From the NCBI GenBank assembly GCA_052389755.1, contig JBQTHP010000201.1, forward strand, positions 1 to 31,616: a DNA stretch of 31,616 bases, given 5' to 3'. Below, piece by piece: positions 1-5,997 of the stretch (its first letter is position 1; every line of letters starts with the position of its first letter). This stretch comes from JBQTHP01 sp052389755. Its GTDB lineage: Bacteria; Pseudomonadota; Gammaproteobacteria; Steroidobacterales; Steroidobacteraceae. The translations under genes were made by a program, and so were the position numbers. Under the pieces are notes generated by a model, which was not told where the DNA came from, ran no database searches, and worked only from the letters and a program-made list of their open reading frames with translations.

Positions 1-48
1 GCTCCCCGCCGTCGCGATCAGCGCCTGATCTTCCGCTCCAGCGCTCAC
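1..48 (-). CDS. Possible start of an RpoE-like sigma factor (cut by window edge)
   Basis: Only the first 16 codons are inside the window, from a GTG at 46-48. They read VSAGAEDQALIATAGS. The DQxL(I/V) pattern followed by five residues matches in spacing the opening of AlgU/RpoE-type sigma factors, where Gly-Asp comes next; that would be just beyond the edge. Context agrees: in Pseudomonas the ygfX/sdhE group sits beside nadB and algU. A sigma-E-like promoter may lie upstream (94-120). No strong ribosome binding site is visible before the GTG. Sixteen codons are too few to prove a gene, so this is a tentative call. Confidence 0.33.
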   Translation of the reverse strand, partial: MSAGAEDQALIATAGS

Positions 49-93
49 GCAAAATGTAGTGCCGACTTTCGGCGCAAGGTATTGATTTACCGA

Positions 94-120
94 TCAGCCA
101 CCGTCGATTCTGCGCAAGTT
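94..120 (-). promoter_or_regulatory. Possible sigma-E-type promoter
   Basis: Reading the minus strand, AACTT (116-120) is followed after 16 bases by GGCTGA (94-99). This resembles the extracytoplasmic sigma-E consensus (GGAACTT, about 16 bases, then TCTGA-like). It would drive the partial gene starting at 48 with a leader of about 40 bases, and rpoE genes are commonly autoregulated. The match is partial, because the leading GG of the -35 is absent, and a chance hit is possible. Confidence 0.28.
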
Positions 121-123
121 GGG

Positions 124-618
124 CTAGCAGTAGTTGTCCACAGGACGGTGCATCCGCCGGACCTCGAGCCGGAGCCTGCCGCGCAGCTGTCGAAACGCGC
201 GCGGATCGACGGCGGCTGCATCCAGCAGGGCGTAACGGCGCCATGCGCCATCCCTCCAGACGAGGAGCACCAGCGGTCCGAGCACGGTGCTGCCGTACGA
301 GAGGCGCACGGTGCGCCACTCGCCGCCGCGCTTCTGAATGTGCCAGGCCCCATCGGAGCACCACTCGAAACGCCGGATGCTGTCTGGACTCAGTCCGAAA
401 AGCAGGGCCGTCGGCCGAACGGCAAACGCAAGCGCCGCCGCAGCCGCGAACGCCCGTCCTGCGTCCGTGGCGAGGGCAAAGAACGCGCAGGCGGCCGCAG
501 CGGCGCTCAGCGCAACTGCGACTGCGAGCGTGAGGCGGATCGATCTCGCAACGTCAATCGCGACGCGCGGCGATGAGGCGCGCGAGCTCCGCGGCGTCCG
601 GATGCGGCGGAACGGCAT
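124..618 (-). CDS. cptA: CptA/YgfX family membrane protein
   Basis: A 164-residue protein of the YgfX (CptA, DUF1434) family. It has an arginine-rich start, two closely spaced hydrophobic segments (about residues 28-70) and a soluble C-terminal half. The pattern W-x-I...GEWRTVRL, then VLGPLVLLVWRDG, LLDAAAVD and FRQLRGRLRL follows the E. coli YgfX layout. The only canonical start is the ATG at 618, which overlaps the end of sdhE by 65 bases; the N-terminus is about 15 residues longer than usual, so the true start is uncertain. In E. coli, YgfX was proposed as a toxin acting on MreB/FtsZ and paired with SdhE as antitoxin. That role is debated, because SdhE is a flavinylation factor. Here it is simply the gene after sdhE, probably co-transcribed with the sdh operon. 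Confidence 0.85.
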   Translation of the reverse strand: MPFRRIRTPRSSRASSPRVAIDVARSIRLTLAVAVALSAAAAACAFFALATDAGRAFAAAAALAFAVRPTALLFGLSPDSIRRFEWCSDGAWHIQKRGGEWRTVRLSYGSTVLGPLVLLVWRDGAWRRYALLDAAAVDPRAFRQLRGRLRLEVRRMHRPVDNYC

Positions 619-796
619 GTCCGAACAGGTACGCCGCGAGCTCGGGATCCGGCAACTCGAGAAGCGAGGCGAACAGGTGCTTTTGCTCCGTTGATGCGGA
701 CGGGTATTCCGTGCGCAGGAATCGCTCGAGGAGAACGTCGAGCTCTTTCATCCCGCGCCGGCAGCGCCAGCGTGTTTGGCGTTCGAGCGTGCTCAA
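554..796 (-). CDS. sdhE: SdhE, FAD assembly factor for succinate dehydrogenase
   Basis: An 80-residue protein of the SdhE/YgfY/Sdh5 (SDHAF2) family, which promotes covalent attachment of FAD to SdhA. The family signature RGMKELD is at residues 14-20, with the conserved R14-G15-x-x-E18. It is followed by the usual helical pattern ending in DPELAAYLFG and LARLI. I chose the TTG at 796 because it is in frame and overlaps the sdhB stop (TTGA), and it restores the conserved W-R-C-R-R-G segment. The ATG at 751 would cut through the RGxxE motif. The overlap implies translational coupling to sdhB. Family membership is secure; only the start codon is inferred. Confidence 0.93.
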   Translation of the reverse strand: MSTLERQTRWRCRRGMKELDVLLERFLRTEYPSASTEQKHLFASLLELPDPELAAYLFGHAVPPHPDAAELARLIAARRD

Positions 797-1575
797 TACC
801 GTCGCTCGACCAGCAGCTTCTTGATCTCGGCGATCGCCTTGGCCGGATTTAGATCCTTCGGACACACGTCCGTGCAGTTCATGATCGTGTGGCAGCGATA
901 CAGGCGGAACGGATCTTCGAGCGCATCGAGCCGCTCGCCCGTGGCCTCGTCGCGGCTGTCCACGATCCAGCGGTGCGCAGCGAGCAGCGCCGCCGGTCCG
1001 AGAAAGCGCTCGCTGTTCCACCAGTAGCTCGGACACGCGGTCGAGCAGCAGGCGCACAGGATGCACGCAGCCGGGCGATCGATACGTTCCTGCTCGGACT
1101 TGCTCTGTAGTCGCTCGCGGTCGGGCGGCGGCGGCGTGCGTGTTTTGAGCCAGGGTTCAACCGATGCGTACTGCGCGTAGAACGTGGTCAGATCCGGCAC
1201 GAGGTCCTTCACGACCGGCATGTGCGGCAGCGGGTAGATGCGGATCTCGCCGCCGAGATCTTCCATGGCGGTCGTGCACGCGAGGCGGTTCACGCCGTTG
1301 ATGTTCATCGCGCACGAGCCGCAGATGCCTTCGCGACAGGAGCGCCGGAACGTGAGCGTCGAGTCGATACGGGATTTTATCTGGATCAACGCGTCGAGAA
1401 CCATCGGCCCGCATGACGCGGTATCGAGCTCGAAGGTATCGACTCGCGGGTTCTCGCCGGTATCGGGATCGAAGCGGTACACGCGGAACGAGCGCGGATC
1501 GCGCACCCCTTCTGCCGCGCGGTGGACCTTGCCGGGTCGGATGCGTGAATTCGGCGGCAGTCGGAAGTCGGCCAT
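793..1575 (-). CDS. sdhB: Succinate dehydrogenase iron-sulfur subunit
   Basis: A 260-residue SdhB that carries electrons from FAD to ubiquinone through three Fe-S clusters. The [2Fe-2S] cysteines are C80, C85, C88 and C100 (CREGICGSC). The C-terminal ferredoxin domain has CILCACCSTACP (171-182) and CHTIMNCTDVCP (228-239) for the [4Fe-4S] and [3Fe-4S] centres. Phrases such as DPDTGENPRVDTFELD and PPPDRERLQS are typical of the Xanthomonas/alphaproteobacterial/mitochondrial type rather than the shorter E. coli type. Its ATG shares one base with the sdhA stop (TGATG), and its stop overlaps sdhE, so it is translated as part of a coupled chain. Confidence 0.98.
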   Translation of the reverse strand: MADFRLPPNSRIRPGKVHRAAEGVRDPRSFRVYRFDPDTGENPRVDTFELDTASCGPMVLDALIQIKSRIDSTLTFRRSCREGICGSCAMNINGVNRLACTTAMEDLGGEIRIYPLPHMPVVKDLVPDLTTFYAQYASVEPWLKTRTPPPPDRERLQSKSEQERIDRPAACILCACCSTACPSYWWNSERFLGPAALLAAHRWIVDSRDEATGERLDALEDPFRLYRCHTIMNCTDVCPKDLNPAKAIAEIKKLLVERRY

Positions 1576-3359
1576 CAGTACGTCCTCGCCTTCGGCGGAA
1601 TCGCCTCGACGTCATCGGTGAGTGTCTGCAGGTGAACCGGCCTGTAGTCGAATCGCGTGCGCCCCGCGACGTCCACCCACACGAGGGTGTGCTTCAGCCA
1701 GTTGCGATCGTCGCGTTCCGGGAAATCCTCGCGCGCGTGCGCGCCGCGGCTCTCGGTGCGATGGGCCGCGGAAGCGATCGTCGCGACCGCCTGCACCAGG
1801 AGGTTCTCGAGCTCGAGCGTCTCGATGAGATCGGTGTTCCAGATGAGAGAGCGGTCCGACACGTGCACGTCGGCCATCGACGCGAACGTCTGCGCGAGCC
1901 GCGCGATGCCCTGCTCGAGCGACGCGCCGGTTCGAAACACGGCCGCGTCGGCCTGCATGATCTTCTGCATCTCGACGCGGATCGCCGCGGTGGGCCGCGA
2001 GCCGTTCGCGTGACGCAGCCGATCGAGCCGCGCCACGGCGAGATCACCCGCGTCCTTCGGCAGCGCCCGGTGCGCTGCACCCGGCGTCACGCTCGCCGCG
2101 CAGTGACGTGCCGCCTCGCGTCCGAAGACCACCAGATCCAGCAGCGAATTCGAGCCGAGCCGATTCGCGCCGTGAACCGAGACGCACGCGGCTTCGCCCA
2201 CTGCCATGAGACCGCGGACTACCGCGTCGGGATCGCCGTCCTTCGGGCGCACCACTTCCCCGTGGTAATTGCACGGGATGCCGCCCATGTTGTAGTGAAC
2301 CGTCGGAAGCACGGGAATGGGATCGCGGGTCACGTCGACGCCCGCGAAGATTCGCGCCGTCTCCGTGATCCCCGGCAGGCGCTCCTCGATGACCTCGCGT
2401 CCCAGATGCTCGAGATGCAGGTGGAGGTGGTCGCGCTCCGGCCCGACGCCGCGGCCTTCGCGGATCTCTATCGTCATCGCGCGGCTCACGACGTCGCGCG
2501 ATGCCAGGTCTTTCGCGTTCGGGGCGTAGCGCTCCATGAAGCGCTCGCCCGGTGCGTTCGTCAGATACCCGCCCTCGCCCCGAACGCCTTCGGTGATGAG
2601 GCATCCCGCGGTGTAGATGCCGGTCGGATGGAACTGCACGAACTCCATGTCCTGCAGCGGCAGGCCTGCGCGCGCCACCATGGCATTGCCGTCGCCGGTG
2701 CAGGAATGCGCGGACGTGCAGGAGAAGTAGGTACGACCGTAGCCGCCGGTAGCGATGATCGTGGTGTGTGCGCGGAAGCGATGCAGGCGGCCCTCGGTCA
2801 TGTCGAGGGCCACGACGCCGCGGCACTCCTCGTTCTCCATGATGAGGTCGATCGCGAAGTACTCGACGAAGAAAGCCGCCGAGCGACGGATCGCCTGCTG
2901 ATAGAGCGTGTGGAGCATCGCGTGCCCGGTACGGTCGGCGGCAGCGCACGTGCGCTGGGCGATGCCCTTGCCGAAGTGCGTGGTCATTCCGCCGAACGGC
3001 CTCTGGTAGATGAGGCCTGATTCGGTGCGAGAGAACGGCAGGCCGTAGTGCTCCAGCTCGATGACGGCTGCGGGCCCCTCCTTGCACATGAGCTCGATGG
3101 CGTCCTGATCGCCCAGCCAGTCCGAACCCTTGACGGTGTCGTACATGTGCCAGCGCCAGTCGTCCTCTCCCATGTTGCCGAGCGCCGCGCTGATGCCGCC
3201 TTGCGCCGCAACCGTGTGGCTGCGCGTCGGGAAGAGCTTGCTCACGCAGGCAGTCGCAAGTCCGGCTTCAGCGAGCCCGAGCGTCGCCCGCAGCCCAGCG
3301 CCCCCGGCTCCGACGACGATTACGTCGTAGGTGTGGTCGATGAATTCGTAGCCGCTCAC
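1575..3359 (-). CDS. sdhA: Succinate dehydrogenase flavoprotein subunit
   Basis: A 594-residue SdhA that oxidises succinate to fumarate with covalent FAD. The dinucleotide-binding GAGGAG is at 17-22. H48 in RSHTVAAQGG is the expected FAD attachment site. H244 (QFHPTG), R288 (SRDVVSR), H355 (VHYNMGG) and R400 (HGANRLG) match the catalytic and substrate-binding residues of the family. The start is a GTG at 3359 that overlaps the sdhD stop (GTGA). The open frame continues further upstream, but that part is only the antisense frame of sdhD. The protein ends in the usual basic, tyrosine-rich segment. The sequence is close to the mitochondrial/alphaproteobacterial type. Confidence 0.97.
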   Translation of the reverse strand: MSGYEFIDHTYDVIVVGAGGAGLRATLGLAEAGLATACVSKLFPTRSHTVAAQGGISAALGNMGEDDWRWHMYDTVKGSDWLGDQDAIELMCKEGPAAVIELEHYGLPFSRTESGLIYQRPFGGMTTHFGKGIAQRTCAAADRTGHAMLHTLYQQAIRRSAAFFVEYFAIDLIMENEECRGVVALDMTEGRLHRFRAHTTIIATGGYGRTYFSCTSAHSCTGDGNAMVARAGLPLQDMEFVQFHPTGIYTAGCLITEGVRGEGGYLTNAPGERFMERYAPNAKDLASRDVVSRAMTIEIREGRGVGPERDHLHLHLEHLGREVIEERLPGITETARIFAGVDVTRDPIPVLPTVHYNMGGIPCNYHGEVVRPKDGDPDAVVRGLMAVGEAACVSVHGANRLGSNSLLDLVVFGREAARHCAASVTPGAAHRALPKDAGDLAVARLDRLRHANGSRPTAAIRVEMQKIMQADAAVFRTGASLEQGIARLAQTFASMADVHVSDRSLIWNTDLIETLELENLLVQAVATIASAAHRTESRGAHAREDFPERDDRNWLKHTLVWVDVAGRTRFDYRPVHLQTLTDDVEAIPPKARTY

Positions 3360-3742
3360 ACGGGTGCTCCGAACGCGAGCTTCAGGACGGCAAAGATGCC
3401 GCCGGCCGCGAGCAGCACGTGCACGAACGTCACGAGCAGGAGCGCGAACGTCTTCAAGCCTTCCGAATGAACGTAGTCCTCGATCACGACGCGGACGCCG
3501 AGCTGCGAATGTTGGGCGGCCGTGAGCACGAGCAGGACCAGCAGGATGGCCGTCCAGCTGTCGGCGATCCAGGCGGTCACCGTCGCGTGGTCGAGTGCCG
3601 GCAGCGACAGCAGGGACACGACGAACCAGACCGACAAGGGCAGGAGCGCGACGGAGCTCACCCGCTGGAGCAGCCAATCGCGCGAACCGTGACCTGCCGG
3701 ACCGTGACCGAGCACGCGCGCGAGCGGGGAGCGCAAGGTCAC
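3356..3742 (-). CDS. sdhD: Succinate dehydrogenase membrane anchor subunit D
   Basis: A 128-residue integral membrane protein with three hydrophobic helices (about 26-48, 58-77 and 98-120), the size of SdhD. H78 in AAQHSQLG is placed 12 residues before Y90 (IEDYVH), the same spacing as the E. coli haem ligand H71 and quinone-site Y83. D89-Y90 is therefore the likely quinone-binding pair. The GTG start at 3742 overlaps the sdhC stop (GTGA), and the stop overlaps the sdhA GTG in the same way. A longer in-frame extension upstream runs through sdhC and is not used. Confidence 0.93.
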   Translation of the reverse strand: MTLRSPLARVLGHGPAGHGSRDWLLQRVSSVALLPLSVWFVVSLLSLPALDHATVTAWIADSWTAILLVLLVLTAAQHSQLGVRVVIEDYVHSEGLKTFALLLVTFVHVLLAAGGIFAVLKLAFGAPV

Positions 3743-4131
3743 GGGGATGCTCCGCCGGCGAGGAACACGAAATAGATGAGTATTCCCGAGATCACGAGCG
3801 TCGCGGCGCCGATCAGCCAGGCGCTCGCGCGCGCCTGGTCGCGCTCGAGCGCGTACCCCATGTCCCAGATGAGATGCCGGATTCCGGCCAGAAAGTGATA
3901 CACGAACGCGGTCAGAATCACGGCGAGCAGCACGCGGGCCACCCCGTGCGACAGCGTGCGGTAGGCATCCTCGTAAGCCTGCTCGCTGCTCGCGGCCGCG
4001 ACGAGCCAGTAGACGAGCAGCAGCAGGCCGCCCGACAACACGATCCCGGTGATGCGATTGGAAATGGACGAGGTGAGCGTGTACCCGAACCGGTATATCG
4101 ACAGATGAGGCGACAGAGGTCTCTCGCGCAT
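3739..4131 (-). CDS. sdhC: Succinate dehydrogenase cytochrome b556 subunit
   Basis: A 130-residue, three-helix membrane subunit. It opens with the family signature RPLSPHLSIYRF. S22 and R26 (SISNR) align with the quinone-site serine and arginine of E. coli SdhC. H79 in VYHFLAGIRHLIWD is the expected haem b ligand. The ATG at 4131 has a clear ribosome binding site (AGGAG, five bases upstream). This is the only strong Shine-Dalgarno in the operon; the genes behind it rely on stop/start overlaps. It lies 55 bases downstream of the SDHAF4-like gene. Confidence 0.96.
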   Translation of the reverse strand: MRERPLSPHLSIYRFGYTLTSSISNRITGIVLSGGLLLLVYWLVAAASSEQAYEDAYRTLSHGVARVLLAVILTAFVYHFLAGIRHLIWDMGYALERDQARASAWLIGAATLVISGILIYFVFLAGGASP

Positions 4132-4186
4132 GAATGCTCCTGCGGCGCACGATGTGGCGCGCGCTGCGTTCCGCGGCCTTGAGAAG

Positions 4187-4381
4187 TCAGAAATCGATGC
4201 AGCGGCCGTTCTTTTCCCAGTCGCCGTACCGCGTGGGCTCCGGCCCGGAGCGTCCGCCGATCTCGACCGGGCGTGCGACGGAGCTCTCCCGATGCGGGGG
4301 CCCCTCACCCGCCTCCGGCACCCTCTCCCCCGCAAGCGGCGGAGAGGGTACGGGTGAGGGGGCGTCTGCAGCGTTCTGCAT
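4187..4381 (-). CDS. sdhAF4: SDHAF4/DUF1674 family complex II assembly factor
   Basis: A 64-residue protein whose C-terminus reads EIGGRSGPEPTRYGDWEKNG followed by RCIDF. This is the hallmark of DUF1674, the family of mitochondrial SDHAF4 (yeast Sdh8), which binds flavinylated SdhA before it joins SdhB. Its place directly before sdhC on the same strand supports the role. The only sensible start is the ATG at 4381; no strong ribosome binding site is seen. Residues 8-27 are encoded by the palindromic repeat at 4301-4361, giving a Pro/Gly-rich tail unlike other members, whose N-termini are variable anyway. The alternative is a pseudogene damaged by the repeat, but the frame is intact and the conserved end is perfect. 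Confidence 0.8.
   Translation of the reverse strand: MQNAADAPSPVPSPPLAGERVPEAGEGPPHRESSVARPVEIGGRSGPEPTRYGDWEKNGRCIDF
4301..4361. repeat. Palindromic repeat (REP/MITE-like hairpin)
   Basis: The left arm CCCCTCACCCG (4301-4311) and CCCTCTCC (4321-4328) pair with GGAGAGGG (4341-4348) and CGGGTGAGGGG (4351-4361). The tip CCGCAAGCGG forms its own small stem. The left arm carries seven more bases between its two blocks than the right arm. Elements of this CCCTCACCC/CCCTCTCCC type are widespread between genes of GC-rich proteobacteria. Here it lies inside the reading frame of the SDHAF4-like gene. It could also act as an RNA hairpin in that transcript. Confidence 0.8.
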
Positions 4382-4451
4382 GACGTGCGAGTCTGCCAGA
4401 ATCGTGCCTCGACGACCACCCGAAACCCGAGCAAAAACAAGGCGGAACACC

Positions 4452-5348
4452 ATGCGCAGCGCTGAGGCAGCCATTGCGCTCGACGATTTCGGTGCGCTGC
4501 GCATCCGCGGCGCCGATGCCGTTCGGTATTTGCAGGGACAGCTTTCGCAGAACGTCGAGCGCGTGTCGTCGGAGCGTTCACTCCTTGCAGGATTTCACAA
4601 CGCTCACGGACGCGTGATCGCCGTGCTGCGTCTCGTGTGGGTCGCGGAGAATGATCTGCTTGCGATCCTGCCTCGGGAGCTTGCGTCCGCGGCCGCACCG
4701 AGACTCGCGAAATTCATCCTGCGCGCGAAGGTGACGATTGCCGACGAATCGGATCGCTGGGACGTGCATGGCTTTATCAGCACGGCTGCATCGGCACCGG
4801 ATTGGCCGCGCGGGCGCGACGCGCAACTGACGACCGAGGATCGGCGCATCGTCTGCGTTGGTGAGGCACCTTCGCGCTGGATGCAAATCGTGCCGCACGA
4901 CGCGGGCGCCGCACGCGTGTTCACGCCGGACGCAGCGGAGATCTGGCGTCGCCACGAGATCGAGGCCGGTGAGCCTCAGGTGTTCGCCTCGACGTCCGAA
5001 ACGTTCGTCGCGCAGATGCTCAATCTCGATCTGCTCGACGCCATCGCGTTCGACAAAGGGTGCTACACGGGCCAGGAGATCATCGCGCGTGCGCACTATC
5101 GCGGTCGGATGAAGCGTCGCATGCAACGCTTCCGCTCGGCCGGCTCTACCGCAATCGAGCCGGGTGCTCACGCAAGACTCACGGATGGCCGCAGCGTCAT
5201 CGTCGTTCGCACGGCGCAGAGCGGCGGCGCCGTCGATTTCCTGGCCGTGACGTCTCTGCCGGATGCCGAGCGCCCATCGGCCGATGGCGCCTCCGCAGGT
5301 ATCGTCATCGACGCAATCCAGCAACCGTTGCCGTACGAGGTTGGGTGA
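4452..5348 (+). CDS. ygfZ: YgfZ/IBA57 folate-binding Fe-S enzyme maturation protein
   Basis: A 298-residue tRNA-modifying/Fe-S repair protein of the YgfZ (COG0354, IBA57) family, related to the T-protein of glycine cleavage. The signature K-G-C-Y-T-G-Q-E is at residues 202-209, with the key cysteine C204; it is followed by RAHYRGRMKRRM. E. coli YgfZ helps keep certain Fe-S enzymes such as MiaB active through a folate-dependent step. The ATG at 4452 is preceded by a weak AGGCGGA. The frame is open further upstream, but that part runs through the repeat and lacks family similarity. It is divergent from the sdh operon with only 70 bases between starts, so both promoters must lie there or overlap coding sequence. 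Confidence 0.95.
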   Translation: MRSAEAAIALDDFGALRIRGADAVRYLQGQLSQNVERVSSERSLLAGFHNAHGRVIAVLRLVWVAENDLLAILPRELASAAAPRLAKFILRAKVTIADESDRWDVHGFISTAASAPDWPRGRDAQLTTEDRRIVCVGEAPSRWMQIVPHDAGAARVFTPDAAEIWRRHEIEAGEPQVFASTSETFVAQMLNLDLLDAIAFDKGCYTGQEIIARAHYRGRMKRRMQRFRSAGSTAIEPGAHARLTDGRSVIVVRTAQSGGAVDFLAVTSLPDAERPSADGASAGIVIDAIQQPLPYEVG

Positions 5349-5357
5349 GGGGGCGGC

Positions 5358-5993
5358 GTGCTCGACGTCGCCGCGACCGGCTTTCTGCTTTCGCTTTCGC
5401 TATGCCTCGACCTGGGCGTCGTCAACGTGGCGCTCATCCAGACGGCGCTCCAGCGCGGACCGCGGCCGGCGCTCGCGCTCGGCCTCGGATCAGCGGTCGG
5501 CGATCTCGTCTATGCGTTCCTGTCGGTCGCGGCGATCACGGTGGTGCTCGAGCACCGCGGCGTACGGCTTGCGCTCTGGCTCGGCGGGACGAGCGCCCTC
5601 GCCTGGCTCGCGCTTCGCATGATCCGCGAATCGATCCATGTGCGTTCGATCGCCGCTTCGGCGGAGACGAACCCGATCGGCAGCGATGCGAGGTACTTCG
5701 CACGCGGCGTGCTGCTCGCCCTCGCATCGCCGTCCGCGATTCTCTGGTTCGCGGCCGTCGGCGGAAGCGTGATCGCGGCGACCGCCGGCGGAGCGCGCGC
5801 GCTCGGGCCTTTCATGATCGGATTCGCGCTCGCCGGCATGCTCTGGGCCGTCGGCCTGGCGGTGATCGTCGGACGGGCGCGTCGCGCCATAGGCCCCGGC
5901 GCGGTCCGCGCGATCGCGCTCGTCTCCGCCGCGCTCTTCGTCTACCTCGCGGCGGTCGTCTTCGTTCGCGGCTACCAGGAGTTCGTCGGCTGA
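5358..5993 (+). CDS. LysE family amino-acid exporter-like membrane protein
   Basis: A 211-residue, very hydrophobic protein with about six membrane segments. The opening GFLLSLSLCLDLGVVNVALI, then LQRGPRPALALGLGSAVGDL, matches the N-terminal pattern of the LysE/RhtB translocator superfamily. The usual Pro-Gly-Pro of this motif is replaced by Leu-Asp-Leu-Gly, so it belongs to a divergent subgroup and the substrate cannot be named. The start is a GTG at 5358 with a GAGGGGG ribosome binding site, nine bases after the ygfZ stop, so it is probably co-transcribed with ygfZ. It converges on lysS with only four bases between the two stop codons and no terminator hairpin. Confidence 0.8.
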   Translation: MLDVAATGFLLSLSLCLDLGVVNVALIQTALQRGPRPALALGLGSAVGDLVYAFLSVAAITVVLEHRGVRLALWLGGTSALAWLALRMIRESIHVRSIAASAETNPIGSDARYFARGVLLALASPSAILWFAAVGGSVIAATAGGARALGPFMIGFALAGMLWAVGLAVIVGRARRAIGPGAVRAIALVSAALFVYLAAVVFVRGYQEFVG

Positions 5994-5997
5994 GAGC

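Noticed and set aside
82..576. A 164-codon plus-strand frame opposite cptA
   Set aside because: Low-complexity Arg-rich product without family similarity; the minus strand encodes a YgfX match and the end of sdhE.
1413..3020. A 535-codon plus-strand frame opposite sdhA and sdhB
   Set aside because: Antisense shadow of sdhA/sdhB; no family motif and no ribosome binding site.
3356..4150. SdhD as a 264-residue protein
   Set aside because: The upstream half is the wrong-frame reading of sdhC. The GTG at 3742 gives the normal SdhD length and overlaps the sdhC stop.
4301..4361. The palindrome as a rho-independent terminator
   Set aside because: No T-run follows the stem on either strand, and it lies at the 5' end of the sdh transcript instead of after a gene.
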